64,000 nt of DNA from Salipiger sp. H15 (GTDB lineage: Bacteria > Pseudomonadota > Alphaproteobacteria > Rhodobacterales > Rhodobacteraceae), in NCBI RefSeq assembly GCF_040409955.1, contig NZ_CP123384.1:2179501-2243500 (forward strand), written 5' to 3'. Below the pieces are notes generated by a model. The model was given only the letters and a program-made list of their open reading frames with translations. It searched no databases and was not told the origin of the DNA. The translations under genes and the position numbers were made by a program. This document shows positions 27,243 through 35,710 of the stretch, in pieces (position 1 is the stretch's first letter; every line of letters starts with the position of its first letter).

Positions 27243-27270
27243 GGAGCTCGGGGCCGCGTGCCCCGGCTCC
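27243..27270 (+). terminator. Hairpin after gapR
   Basis: GGAGC-T-CGGGGC (27243-27254) pairs with GCCCCG-GCTCC (27260-27270) around a 5-nt loop with one bulge. Strong stem, no T-run, so terminator function is likely but not certain. Confidence 0.5.
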
Positions 27271-27329
27271 ACCCCCGGAAGGTGATCCCTTATCCGGTCA
27301 GGATTTTCCCGTCAGCGTCAGCGTCCCCT

Positions 27330-27391
27330 TGAGGCGCCCCGCTCAGGGCGCCAGCACCCGTGAGGCGCCCCGCTCAGGGCGCCAGCACCCG
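27330..27391. repeat. Perfect 31-bp tandem duplication spanning a gene end
   Basis: Copy 1 is 27330-27360 and copy 2 is 27361-27391; all 31 bases match. Each copy contains the hairpin GGCGCCC-CGCTCA-GGGCGCC. Copy 2 carries the last five codons and the stop (27374-27376) of the minus-strand gene; copy 1 lies just past the stop. Confidence 0.95.
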
Positions 27392-28255
27392 CACCCCGTC
27401 GATGCTGCCCATCTGCCAGACATCCTCGTCGTAGAGCCCGGTCAGCATGTCGACGTAGGGCGCGTCCCAGCCCGGCATGTCGAGCTCTTCCTCCATCGCC
27501 CCGGGCAGGGCGTATTTCTCCATGAAGACGGTCATCACCCGGCGCTTCTGCGCCTCGCTCACCGTGGGGTTCTCGCGCAGGAAGCCGCGGAAGCGCTGCA
27601 TGGCCTCGGGGCTGACGATCTCGGAGAAGAGGTCGAAGCTGCCGGTGATCTTGCGCTCGGCGTCGATCCCCGCCGCCTCGCGCAGGATCTGCCCCCAGAG
27701 CAGCGGCGTGTCCTCGTTGCACCAGAGCGTGATCGGCACCTCGGGCAGGGCGCGGCGGAGGCGCAGCACGAGGTCGGACCAGCGTAGCCGCATCGGGTCG
27801 GCGCCCGACAGGAAGCTCTGCAGGTCCTGGTGCGGCGTCGCGCGCAGCATGGCGGGCAGCCAGGTGGCGAAATCCCGGACCCCGAGGAAGATCTGCAGCT
27901 CATCCCCCTCGAAGAGCCGCGCCAGCGCCTGCAGCCGCCGCTCGGCCTTGCGGTAGAGCACACCCTCCTCGAGCGCCAGCTTCGGCACCGAGAGCAGCGT
28001 CTCGTGGCTGAGGATCAGCCGCTTCACCTGGCCCGGGTCCTCGCTGAGGATGGCGTCGAGCAGCACCTCGCGGGCCTCCGGCGCCGGCTCGCCCGCGCCG
28101 AGCGTGCCCACGGCCTCGGAGAGCAGCAGGCGGTAGCGCGACGGGCCGGGAACCGAGATCCCCTCGGCGTGGAACTCGCCCGCGTTGCGCAGCAGGCCCT
28201 TCAGCAGGCGATCCTCGTCCGAGCACTGGACGCCGAGATGGAGAATGACCTGCAT
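27374..28255 (-). CDS. Conserved hypothetical protein (Rhodobacteraceae type)
   Basis: 293 residues, mixed alpha/beta, no signal peptide. The start VILHLGVQCSDEDRLLKGLL is reminiscent of the first strand and loop of sulfotransferases (usually ILHIGMxKTGTT) but the phosphate-binding residues are absent, so I would not call it an enzyme. Later parts contain ITLWCNEDTPLLWGQIL and EKYALPGAMEEELDMPGWD. ATG 28255 is preferred over a GTG 9 bp upstream. The C-terminus lies in a tandem duplication. Confidence 0.65.
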   Translation of the reverse strand: MQVILHLGVQCSDEDRLLKGLLRNAGEFHAEGISVPGPSRYRLLLSEAVGTLGAGEPAPEAREVLLDAILSEDPGQVKRLILSHETLLSVPKLALEEGVLYRKAERRLQALARLFEGDELQIFLGVRDFATWLPAMLRATPHQDLQSFLSGADPMRLRWSDLVLRLRRALPEVPITLWCNEDTPLLWGQILREAAGIDAERKITGSFDLFSEIVSPEAMQRFRGFLRENPTVSEAQKRRVMTVFMEKYALPGAMEEELDMPGWDAPYVDMLTGLYDEDVWQMGSIDGVRVLAP

Positions 28256-28350
28256 GACCTGCACTTTCGGTTACCGACGCCAGGCACTATAAGCGGATCG
28301 CAGCCGAGGAAAACCGCGCGCCGCGCCGCGCGGGCCACGAAGGAGCCGTC

Positions 28351-30009
28351 ATGAGCCTTGCCGACAACAACCCCCCGCGTCCGCGGCTCGCAAGCCTCGT
28401 GCCGAGCCCGTGGTCGCTTGGCGCGGCATTGATCGCCGCCGTGGTGATCGCGCCGATCCTCGCGGTGTTCTGGATCGCGCTCTTTCCGTCCGAGAACATC
28501 TGGCCGCACCTCGTCTCGACCACCTTGCCGCGCTATTTCGGCAATACGGTCAAGCTGATGGCCGGGGTGGGCCTGCTCGCCGGCGCGGCCGGGTCGGGCG
28601 CCGCCTGGCTGGTGACCCGCTACGAGTTCCCCGGGCGGAAGTGGCTGGAATGGCTGCTGCTGCTGCCGCTGGCGATCCCGGCCTACGTCGGGGCCTACGC
28701 GCTGGTCGATTTCCTCGAATACGCCGGGCCGGTGCAGACCGGGCTGCGCGGGCTCTTCGGCTGGAAGACCTCGCGCGACTACTGGTTCCCCGAGATCCGC
28801 TCGATGGGTGCGGCGATCCTCGTGCTGTCGGCGGCGCTCTATCCCTACGTCTACCTGCTCGCCCGGAACGCCTTCCGCGAGCAGCCGGGCAGCGCCGACG
28901 AGGTGGCGCGCTCGCTGGGGCAGGGTGCCTTCGCGCGGTTCTGGCGGGTCGGCCTGCCGCTCGCCCGCCCGGCGATCGCCGCGGGCATGGCCATCGCGAT
29001 GATGGAGGCGGTGAACGATTTCGGTACGGTGGACTATTTCTCGGTGCAGACGCTGACCACCGGCATCTTCTCGGTCTGGCTGCAGAGCAACAACGCCGGC
29101 GGCGCGGCGCAGATCGCCGGCACCGTGCTGGCGCTGGTGATCGTGCTGGTGCTGCTCGAGAAGGGCTCGCGCCGCCGGATGCGCTTCTTCAACCTCTCGT
29201 CGCGGCACCGCCCGGTGGCGCGCACCGCGCTGCGCGGCGGCTGGGGCTGGGGGGCGACGCTGGCCTGCCTCATCCCCTTCGGCATGGGCTTCGTGCTGCC
29301 CGCCTGGGTGATCCTCGGCCACGCGCTCGACAATGCCCGGGTCTGGAGCGACCCCGAGCTCTGGCGGGCCGGGGTGAACACGCTGACCGTGGGCGGCATC
29401 GCCTCGGTGCTGACGGTGCTGGGCGGGGTCTTCCTCGTCTACGGGGTGCGCCTGTCGGGGCGGCAGCTGCCGCGCCTGCTGCTGCCGGTCTCGACCATCG
29501 GCTACGCCGCGCCGGGGGCGGTGCTGGGCGTGGGCATCCTGATCCCGCTGGCGGCGGTCGACCATGCGCTGGCGGACGCGGTCGAGGCCGCGACGGGCAC
29601 CGACATCGGCCTCGTGCTGACCGGCTCGGCCTTCGCGCTGGTGCTGTCCTATTTCGTGCGCTTCTTCGCCATCGCGCAGGGCGCGGCGGACGCGGCAATG
29701 GGGCGGGTCTCGCCCAACCTCGCGCGCGCGGCGCGCTCGCTCGGCCGCAGCCAGGGCCAGACCCTGCGCGAGATCTACTACCCGCTGATGCGCGGCTCGA
29801 TCGGCTCGGCGCTGCTGCTGGTCTTCGTCGATTGCGTGAAGGAACTGCCGGCGACGCTGCTCCTGCGCCCGTTCAACTACGAGACGCTCGCGACCCGGGT
29901 GCACGACCAGGCCTCGCTCGAGAACCTCGGAGGCGCCGCCCCGGCGGCGGTGCTGGTGATCGGCGTCGGCCTCGCGGCGGTGGCGCTGCTGGCGCGCGCC
30001 AACCGCTGA
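28351..30009 (+). CDS. Ferric-iron-type ABC transporter permease (FbpB family)
   Basis: 552 residues with two fused permease domains, each of about six helices; both EAA loops are visible (ADEVARSLGQGAFARFWRVGLP at about 189 and NLARAARSLGRSQGQTLREIYYP at about 455, described in parts). This duplicated layout is typical of Fe3+ and thiamine permeases (FbpB, SfuB, ThiP). The binding protein and ATPase are not adjacent, so the metal assignment rests on family resemblance. ATG 28351 follows GGAG. Confidence 0.87.
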   Translation: MSLADNNPPRPRLASLVPSPWSLGAALIAAVVIAPILAVFWIALFPSENIWPHLVSTTLPRYFGNTVKLMAGVGLLAGAAGSGAAWLVTRYEFPGRKWLEWLLLLPLAIPAYVGAYALVDFLEYAGPVQTGLRGLFGWKTSRDYWFPEIRSMGAAILVLSAALYPYVYLLARNAFREQPGSADEVARSLGQGAFARFWRVGLPLARPAIAAGMAIAMMEAVNDFGTVDYFSVQTLTTGIFSVWLQSNNAGGAAQIAGTVLALVIVLVLLEKGSRRRMRFFNLSSRHRPVARTALRGGWGWGATLACLIPFGMGFVLPAWVILGHALDNARVWSDPELWRAGVNTLTVGGIASVLTVLGGVFLVYGVRLSGRQLPRLLLPVSTIGYAAPGAVLGVGILIPLAAVDHALADAVEAATGTDIGLVLTGSAFALVLSYFVRFFAIAQGAADAAMGRVSPNLARAARSLGRSQGQTLREIYYPLMRGSIGSALLLVFVDCVKELPATLLLRPFNYETLATRVHDQASLENLGGAAPAAVLVIGVGLAAVALLARANR

Positions 30010-30016
30010 ATCGCTC

Positions 30017-30046
30017 TTGCACTCGGGGGCAGAGCTGGCATATCCC
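30017..30046 (+). promoter_or_regulatory. Probable tRNA-Thr promoter
   Basis: TTGCAC (30017-30022) and TATCCC (30041-30046) with an 18-bp spacer, ending 12 bp before the tRNA. A fair match to a housekeeping promoter. Confidence 0.45.
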
Positions 30047-30058
30047 TCTGCCCACGGT

Positions 30059-30134
30059 GCCCCTATAGCTCAGCTGGTAGAGCAACTGATTTGTAATCAG
30101 TAGGTCCGCGGTTCGAGTCCGTGTGGGGGCACCA
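30059..30134 (+). tRNA. tRNA-Thr (anticodon UGU)
   Basis: 76 nt folding as a complete cloverleaf: acceptor GCCCCTA pairs with TGGGGGC (30124-30130), D-arm AGCTCAGCTGGTAGAGC, anticodon stem ACTGA/TCAGT around loop TTTGTAA with anticodon TGT at 30092-30094, T-arm with GGTTCGAGTCC, discriminator A and encoded CCA. It reads ACA and, by wobble, other Thr codons. Confidence 0.97.
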
Positions 30135-30265
30135 AGAATCTTCCCCCAACTCGTTGTTCTGCATCGGCTTTTGCTCACGCGCAGCTGAGGCGTAGTACAT
30201 TTTGGCGTACACATCCGCACTGAGCTGACCCCAGCGTCTTCTGTGCCGTGAAGGTGTTCCCTGCC
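30135..30265. other. tRNA 3' flank, possible remnant of an integrated element
   Basis: 131 bp, visibly AT-richer than its surroundings. Read on the minus strand, one frame gives a 38-codon open stretch (RRWGQLSADVYAKM onward) without a start, which looks like the tail of a lost gene. tRNA 3' ends are common integration sites. No second copy of the tRNA end was noticed nearby. Confidence 0.3.
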
Positions 30266-30547
30266 TCAGTTCGGCGGGAAGATGATGATGGTCGTCGAAA
30301 TGCCGTAGGGCTCAATCCTGATGTCGTGAACTTCCTGTTCATCGGTCGGGACATCGAATTGCCCGGCGGCCTCGCAGATATTGCTCTCGGCCTGCTCGAG
30401 GCTGCCGGCCTTCTCTTCGGCCATCTTGACGATGTCGGCATCGACCGAGATGATGAATTTGTCGCACTTGACCTGATCCATGTCGGCAAGCGCGGGGCCG
30501 CACGAAACCATAATGGCGATCATGCTGCAAATGGACGACCTGATCAT
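30266..30547 (-). CDS. Small secreted protein, unknown function
   Basis: 93 residues with a signal peptide (MIRSSICSMIAIMVSCGPALA, cleavage before DMDQ). The mature part has two Cys (KCDKF and NICEAAG) that could form a disulphide. Ribosome site AGGAGAT. Base composition is less GC-rich than neighbours. Its promoter region carries the same 17-bp box and TAGCAT element as the decarboxylase operon, so it probably belongs to that regulon. Confidence 0.65.
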   Translation of the reverse strand: MIRSSICSMIAIMVSCGPALADMDQVKCDKFIISVDADIVKMAEEKAGSLEQAESNICEAAGQFDVPTDEQEVHDIRIEPYGISTTIIIFPPN

Positions 30548-30644
30548 CGGGTGATCTCCTGTAGGAAGAGGGGTGCCTGAAGACGGGCTCCGGCGATCAT
30601 TTGGAACGTGCGCCGTCGCCTTTGGCTGGTTTGAAACCTGGCTC

Positions 30645-30699
30645 ATGCTACCTTGGCTGCCGCGTGAATGCAGTGAGGCGGAGTGTAACTTACCGTATT
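30645..30699 (-). promoter_or_regulatory. Regulon promoter C: 17-bp box plus TAGCAT
   Basis: On the minus strand the box AATACGGTAAGTTACAC (30699-30683) is followed after exactly 32 bp by TAGCAT (30650-30645), about 100 bp before the secreted-protein start. Box and spacing match the decarboxylase promoter at 35711-35765. Confidence 0.65.
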
Positions 30700-30743
30700 C
30701 TACGGCAACTTCCGTGATCCGCCGGGTGCCCGCGACGCTTGAG

Positions 30744-31829
30744 TCAGCGACCCTCCGGGGCAGGATCCTCGTAGTTCAGCCAGGTGACGACGAGGTCGTG
30801 GCAGACCGCCAGCACCACCGGCCCGAGGAACAGCCCGGTCAGTCCGAAGCCGAGCGTTCCGCCGAGCACGCCGAGGAAGATGACCAGCGTCGGTGTCCGC
30901 AGGCCGCGCCCCATCAGGATCGGTTTCAGCAGGTTGTCCATCAGCGTCAGCGGTACCAGCAGCGCCGTGAGGAGCAGCGCCTGGCCCGTGGCCAGCGCGG
31001 ACCAGGCCCATATCAGCACCGGCAGGACCACGGGGGCGGGGCCGACCTGCAGGATGCAGAGGATCAGGATGAGGAAGGCAAGCAGGCCGGGGTTCGGAAG
31101 GCCGAAGGCAAGCAGCACGACACCGATCGCCAGCGACTGCAGCAGCGCCACCCCGACCACGCCGCGCGACACGTTGCGGATGGTCATGGCGGCCAGCGCG
31201 ACGAACTCCGCTCCCCGCGGCGAAACCACGCGCGAGACGACGCGCCCGGCGCAGTGCGCCAAGGCCGGTCCCGGCACCAGCAGCAGACCCGCGATGACCG
31301 CCGAGACGAGGAATTTCAGCAGGTCGAGGCCGACGGTCGACAGGAGGGCCACGAGTCGCGAGACCAAGGGGACGAGCGCCTCCCGGTGGGTGGAGACGAA
31401 CCCGTCGAGGTTGCTCGAAAGCTCGCTCCATGCGGCGTCGATCCGCGGGCCGGCGAGCGGCCAATCGGCGACGCTGGCCGGCAGGTCGGGCAGGTGGACG
31501 CTCTCGCTGCGCAGCCGCGCGACGAGTGCCTGTGCGGAGTCGGCAAGGTTCGCGGCCAGCGCCGCTGCCGGGCCGGCGACCAGCGCCAGCAGGAGCAGCG
31601 CGATCAGCGCCGCCGAGAGCCGCCGGCGTCCTCCGAGCCCGGTCGCGAGCCGTTCGTGCAGTGGTGCCAGCGCCACGGCGAGGATCACCGCCCAGACCAG
31701 CATCGGCAGGAAAGGCCTCACGATCGCGAAGGAAAGCCAGGCGAAGAGACCGAGCAGGATCAGGCGGATGACGAGGTCGGTGACCCGCGCCTCGAGCCGG
31801 TCGAGGTCTGTGCCGTACCCTTCAGCCAA
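30744..31829 (-). CDS. AI-2E/PerM-family transporter
   Basis: 361 residues, seven to eight predicted helices in the PerM/TqsA layout: two helices at the N-terminus, a periplasmic loop of about 100 residues, then a helix bundle (GVVGVALLQSLAIGVVLLAFGLPNP, seen in parts) and a terminal LFLGPVVLAV. The family exports small solutes; only some members move AI-2. The start is TTG (31829). It is the last gene of an operon with the HlyD protein and the 135-residue membrane protein. Confidence 0.85.
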   Translation of the reverse strand: MAEGYGTDLDRLEARVTDLVIRLILLGLFAWLSFAIVRPFLPMLVWAVILAVALAPLHERLATGLGGRRRLSAALIALLLLALVAGPAAALAANLADSAQALVARLRSESVHLPDLPASVADWPLAGPRIDAAWSELSSNLDGFVSTHREALVPLVSRLVALLSTVGLDLLKFLVSAVIAGLLLVPGPALAHCAGRVVSRVVSPRGAEFVALAAMTIRNVSRGVVGVALLQSLAIGVVLLAFGLPNPGLLAFLILILCILQVGPAPVVLPVLIWAWSALATGQALLLTALLVPLTLMDNLLKPILMGRGLRTPTLVIFLGVLGGTLGFGLTGLFLGPVVLAVCHDLVVTWLNYEDPAPEGR

Positions 31830-31910
31830 GGTGCCGCCCCCCGATTGGCCGCCGGGTCCCGGCGTGGCCGTGATGCCTGACCGATGCCATCTGCCTGCCT
31901 CCGCCTCCGT

Positions 31911-33140
31911 TCAATGTCCCTTCAGCACCAGCGTCTGGACCGGCAGGAGCAGGGCCTGCATGCGCAGGATCAGGGCATGCACCAGCCCCACAGCGTCGAC
32001 CGCGTGCAGGGCGAAGCGGTGCAGCGTGCCGAGGCTCTGGTCCTCCAGCCGGTCGTGGTTGCTGCTGTAGGCGTTGGCGATGCAGGTCGCGCCCTGCGGC
32101 AGCCCGTCGAGGGCGCCTTCGTAGAGCGGCTCCATGATCACCGTGATCGTGCCGCCCGGCCTGACCTGGTCGAGATCGAGCAGCGTGTCGGTGGGGCGGA
32201 TCTGCCCCGCCGCGATGACGTTCTGCACGTCGGTCACCACCATCGGGATGATCTGCCAGGGCTTCGCCATGCAGGCGACTTCGCCGATCATCCCCGGCTT
32301 CATCACCTGCGCCTCGATCTGCCCGAAGCCCGCGGCAAGCCCGGTCACGTGGCTCGCGGGCACGAGGATGCCCGCCGGCCTCAGCATCGGGTTGACCACG
32401 TCGCCCGTTCTCAGCGCGAACTGCTGCACGATCCCGTCGGTCCCGGCGGTGACCAGCGTCTTGTCGAGCTCGACCTGCGCCTGGTGCAGCGCGGCCTCGG
32501 CGCTGGCCTTCGCGGCGGGGATCTGGAAGTCGATCTGCGCAAGCAGCGCCTCGCGGCTGCCGACGGCGGCATCGACCAGCCCCTGCTGGGTGTCCACCGC
32601 GACCTGTGCCCGCTGCACCTCGCGTTCCGAGATCGCCGAAGACTGCCCCTCGAGCAGCTGGCTGCGCACCTTGTATTCGTCCACCGCCTGCGTCAGCAGG
32701 CCCTGCGCCTGCGCGATGCGTCCGGCCGTCTCCTTGAGTTGCGCCTTCGCCACGACCAGCTGCGCATCCACCTCCTCGATCCGGCGCTTCGCCGCCTCCA
32801 CCGCCGCGCGCTGCTCGACGTCGTCGAGCCGGAAGATCGGATCGCCCTTGCGCACGGCCTGGTTGATCTCGACGAAGGTCTCGGCGACGCGGCCATTGGT
32901 CTCGGGCAGGATGGTGACCGTCCGGAAGACCGAGGTCGCCGTCCGGGTCGATGGGTGGAAGTAGAAGATGGCGGTGATCAGGCTGGTTGTCAGGATCAGG
33001 CAGAGCACGATCCCCCAGCGCAGCTCGTACCAGATCGAGAACAGGGTCAGCTCGTGGCCGAAGCGCTTGCCCTGCACGTAGCGGCGATAGAGGTAGTCGG
33101 GCAGAACGGTCACGCTGGAGCAGAGCAGGAGTTCGAGCAT
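31911..33140 (-). CDS. HlyD-family membrane-fusion protein
   Basis: Periplasmic adaptor of 409 residues: one N-terminal membrane helix (about 43-63), a split biotinyl-lipoyl domain (TILPETNGRVAETFVEINQAV and later VTAGTDGIVQQFALRTGDVV), and a long alpha-helical hairpin (about 105-220). Such adaptors join an inner-membrane pump to an outer-membrane duct. No ABC or RND pump is present in the operon; the partner could be the AI-2E-type protein. It starts 3 bp after the upstream gene. Confidence 0.88.
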   Translation of the reverse strand: MLELLLCSSVTVLPDYLYRRYVQGKRFGHELTLFSIWYELRWGIVLCLILTTSLITAIFYFHPSTRTATSVFRTVTILPETNGRVAETFVEINQAVRKGDPIFRLDDVEQRAAVEAAKRRIEEVDAQLVVAKAQLKETAGRIAQAQGLLTQAVDEYKVRSQLLEGQSSAISEREVQRAQVAVDTQQGLVDAAVGSREALLAQIDFQIPAAKASAEAALHQAQVELDKTLVTAGTDGIVQQFALRTGDVVNPMLRPAGILVPASHVTGLAAGFGQIEAQVMKPGMIGEVACMAKPWQIIPMVVTDVQNVIAAGQIRPTDTLLDLDQVRPGGTITVIMEPLYEGALDGLPQGATCIANAYSSNHDRLEDQSLGTLHRFALHAVDAVGLVHALILRMQALLLPVQTLVLKGH

Positions 33141-33143
33141 GGC

Positions 33144-33551
33144 TCAGCTCCCGTCATCCGGGGTGTCGGTCTTTGCGGCCCCGCCCTCGGGCTGACCGGA
33201 CATGATCCCGAGCGAGCGCGCCATCGAGGCGAGCGGGGTCGAGATGTTGGGGATCGGCACCATCGCCAGCAGCAGCGCGACGATCCAGAAGGCATGGTTG
33301 TGGGTGAAGAGCGCGATGAGCGCCAGCACTGCGACGATCTCGAACTGCACCTTCTGCCCGCGATGCGCCATGTGCTCGGGCAGGGCGTGGAGCTTGAGAT
33401 AGAAGACGCCGATGCCGACGATGACCGCGAGCAGGAAGATCGCCATGGCGACGAGAAACCAGTCGGTCTCGCCCGGCTGGGTGATGAAAGGGGGCAGGTG
33501 CTGCACCGCTTCGGGATGCAGCAGGGTGCCGGTGTCGACCGCTGTGGCCAC
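33144..33551 (-). CDS. Small inner-membrane protein preceding HlyD gene
   Basis: 135 residues with a GTG start, two or three hydrophobic helices (about 30-52, 70-86, 86-100) and an acidic C-terminal tail. Proteins of this shape commonly sit directly before HlyD-type adaptors in small secretion operons. First gene of the operon controlled by promoter A. Confidence 0.7.
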   Translation of the reverse strand: MATAVDTGTLLHPEAVQHLPPFITQPGETDWFLVAMAIFLLAVIVGIGVFYLKLHALPEHMAHRGQKVQFEIVAVLALIALFTHNHAFWIVALLLAMVPIPNISTPLASMARSLGIMSGQPEGGAAKTDTPDDGS

Positions 33552-33592
33552 GTCGGTCCTCCGCTCGCAGCGGCCCCGTGCCGCCGGGGAGA

Positions 33593-33646
33593 AGTCTAGC
33601 CGCGCGTCCGTGCGGCACCGACAGCAGGCATGTAAGTTACTGTTAG
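33593..33646 (-). promoter_or_regulatory. Regulon promoter A: 17-bp box plus TAGACT
   Basis: On the minus strand CTAACAGTAACTTACAT (33646-33630) is identical in all 17 bases to the box at 35711-35727. TAGACT (33598-33593) follows after 31 bp. The 3-gene operon starts 42 bp downstream. Confidence 0.7.
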
Positions 33647-33656
33647 CGGCGGGCGG

Positions 33657-35297
33657 CTACCTGCTCCGCCGGGGACCCCTGCCGGCGCCCCTGGCCCAGC
33701 CCGGGTCAACGTCCTGAATGGCCGAGACGATCTTTTCGACGAGCTCGGGGTGGATCTGCCGGAACGCGAGATCCGCGCGCAGCATCGGGCGCAGGGCGGG
33801 GGAAAGCCGCTCCGCCTCCTCGAGCCGGGCAAGGGCCTCCTTCTGCCGGCCCATGCGGACGAGCGCGGCCGCCGCCGCCGCGTGAACGACACCGAGGCCG
33901 GGCGCGCGGATCTCGGCGGTGGCCTGCAGCGCCTTGTCAAAGCGCCCCTCGGCGAAATGGTAGAAGAAGAGCCCCATCCGGTACTGCCCGCTCTGCAGCG
34001 GGTTGCGCCGGTAGGCCTCCTCGATCAGCGGCACGGCGGCGCTCCAGTCCATCCGCATGGCGCTGCGGAAGCCCAGTTCCGCCAGCAGCTCGGGGTCATT
34101 CGGGTTGAGCGACCGCGCGACCTGCAGCGTCGCGATGCTGGCCTCGGGCTGGCCCGAGAACCACTCGGCCACCGCGCGCGCGTGGTAGGCGCGGCTCGAG
34201 TTCGGGGCGAGCTGGATCGCCCGGCGGGCAAGGTCCATGGCGCGCTCCAGCGGCGGATCCCTGATCTCGGCGAGCGTGTAGCCGTAGCGCGCGGCGTTCG
34301 AATAGACCATCGACAGGCAGGCATGGGCGGCGGCGAAGCGCGGATCCCCCGCGATGGTCGCCTCGAGATCCTGCCGCAGCGGCTCGAAACGGTCCGGGTC
34401 GAGCGTGCGCCAGTAGTCCTGGAAGTCGAGCAGCTTCTGGTAGCCGGCGAAATGCAGCGGCGCGTCCCCGGCGGATTCTCGGGCCTGGCTGTCGAGGATG
34501 CCGTCGCGCAGCGCGAGGATGCGCGCGACGTGGCCCGCGATCTCGGCGCAGAGCCCGATGACCCGCGAGGGCTCGCACGCCGTCTCGAGCGCGCGCTCGA
34601 CGCTGTGCGCCCAGACGTAGCGCCCGTCCTCGGCGTTCTGCAGCAACAGGTCGGTGCGCAGCGCGTCGCTTGATATCACGATTGTGCCGCCGAGCCGGTA
34701 GTCGATCGCCAGCGCGCCCGACCTGTGATCCAGCATCTCGGTGGTATCGAAGCCGTAGACGAAGATCTCGGTGAACCGGGTGAGGGCGGCAACCAGCTGG
34801 AGCGTGAGCGAGCGGCCGAGGGTCGGAAAGCCGTCCGACGAGCCGATCTGGTCGAAGGTCTCGACCAGGATGCGCGGCGTCGACAGGTGCAGCACGAGGG
34901 GCGCTGCCTCTTCGATCCTGACCTCGGGCCCGGCGGTCGCGGCGTGCTCGGGCAGGGAGCCGCAGAACTCGGGCACGTAGGCGCCCTTGGGGATCGAGAT
35001 GGTGATCGCGCGCGCCGGGGGGTGCCTCAGGTAATAGCTCTCGAGCGCCCGGCGCAGCCGCGCCGCCTCGATCCGCACGATCGGATCCTGCTGGGCGTCG
35101 AAATCCTCGCCGCGCCCGAAGACGACGGTGGCGATGCTGTAGGCCTTTATGCGCTCGGCGCGCCCGGCGAGGGTTTCTTCGACGATATGCGCAAGAAACC
35201 TGCGGTTGCGCTCGGACGCCTCGAAATCGGACGAGGCAAGAATGTCCGCGAGTTCGCGGCGCACATCCTCGGCTGCGGGAACGGTGTCGCGAGCCAT
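33657..35297 (-). CDS. Winged-helix-like/TPR regulator (CadC-like arrangement)
   Basis: 546 residues. The first 111 residues end in a helix and hairpin (VRIEAARLRRALESYY, then ITISIPKGAYVPEF) that resemble the recognition helix and wing of OmpR/CadC-type DNA-binding domains. A middle domain (about 130-270) resembles the TolB-like sensor of adenylate-cyclase-like TPR proteins, and TPR repeats follow (about 330-520; SRAYHARAVAEWFSGQPEAS). No membrane helix. It sits between two operons whose promoters share one box and is the obvious candidate regulator. DNA binding is inferred, not demonstrated. Confidence 0.72.
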   Translation of the reverse strand: MARDTVPAAEDVRRELADILASSDFEASERNRRFLAHIVEETLAGRAERIKAYSIATVVFGRGEDFDAQQDPIVRIEAARLRRALESYYLRHPPARAITISIPKGAYVPEFCGSLPEHAATAGPEVRIEEAAPLVLHLSTPRILVETFDQIGSSDGFPTLGRSLTLQLVAALTRFTEIFVYGFDTTEMLDHRSGALAIDYRLGGTIVISSDALRTDLLLQNAEDGRYVWAHSVERALETACEPSRVIGLCAEIAGHVARILALRDGILDSQARESAGDAPLHFAGYQKLLDFQDYWRTLDPDRFEPLRQDLEATIAGDPRFAAAHACLSMVYSNAARYGYTLAEIRDPPLERAMDLARRAIQLAPNSSRAYHARAVAEWFSGQPEASIATLQVARSLNPNDPELLAELGFRSAMRMDWSAAVPLIEEAYRRNPLQSGQYRMGLFFYHFAEGRFDKALQATAEIRAPGLGVVHAAAAAALVRMGRQKEALARLEEAERLSPALRPMLRADLAFRQIHPELVEKIVSAIQDVDPGWARGAGRGPRRSR

Positions 35298-35450
35298 GTC
35301 GAAAATCCGCTTGCTATGCTTTCGTGATGCAAAAATGCGATGCTGCTTTTACCGTAACATACCCCATCCGGGGCGCGCCTGTGCGAAACTTTTCGGGCCC
35401 TGTGCGGTTTACCGCTGCAACTCTGCCACTGCCCCGGGACGGCCCCTCCG
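35298..35450. promoter_or_regulatory. Regulator promoter region with weak box D
   Basis: 153 bp between the divergent regulator and the small gene at 35451. TTTACCGTAACATACCC (35348-35364) matches 9 to 11 positions of the 17-bp box, and minus-strand TAGCAA (35316-35311) could be the regulator's -10. Autoregulation is possible. Confidence 0.4.
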
Positions 35451-35696
35451 ATGCGTGCAGTCGATCATGCCATCGAAAGATTTCCGGATCATGCCGAAGC
35501 CGTCAGGAGGCTTTACCTCTCCGACGAGAGGTTCCGCGCGATCTGCGAGGACCTGTCGCTCGCTCTCTCGTCGCTGCACCATTTCGAGCGCCATCCCGAC
35601 GCGGGGCGCAGGCCCGAGATCGACGATTTCCGCGAAGTGCTGCGCGAACTCGAGGCCGAGATGCGAAGCCACCTGAACGCCGCGCTTGGCGGCTGA
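35451..35696 (+). CDS. Small conserved-looking helical protein
   Basis: 81 residues, charged and helical: FPDHAEAVRRLYLSDERFRAI, CEDLSLALSSLHHFE, then RPEIDDFREVLRELEAEM. No signal peptide or membrane segment. The ribosome site is weak, but the composition is protein-like and it fills the gap before the decarboxylase gene. Function unknown. Confidence 0.6.
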   Translation: MRAVDHAIERFPDHAEAVRRLYLSDERFRAICEDLSLALSSLHHFERHPDAGRRPEIDDFREVLRELEAEMRSHLNAALGG

Positions 35697-35710
35697 TCGG
35701 CTTTTCGGAG

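Noticed and set aside
27330..27391. Possible CRISPR-like repeat
   Set aside because: Only two directly adjacent copies with no spacer; a tandem duplication explains it.
28201..29904. 567-codon minus-strand open frame over the FbpB-like permease
   Set aside because: Low-complexity His/Arg/Gln shadow; the sense frame has membrane helices and EAA loops.
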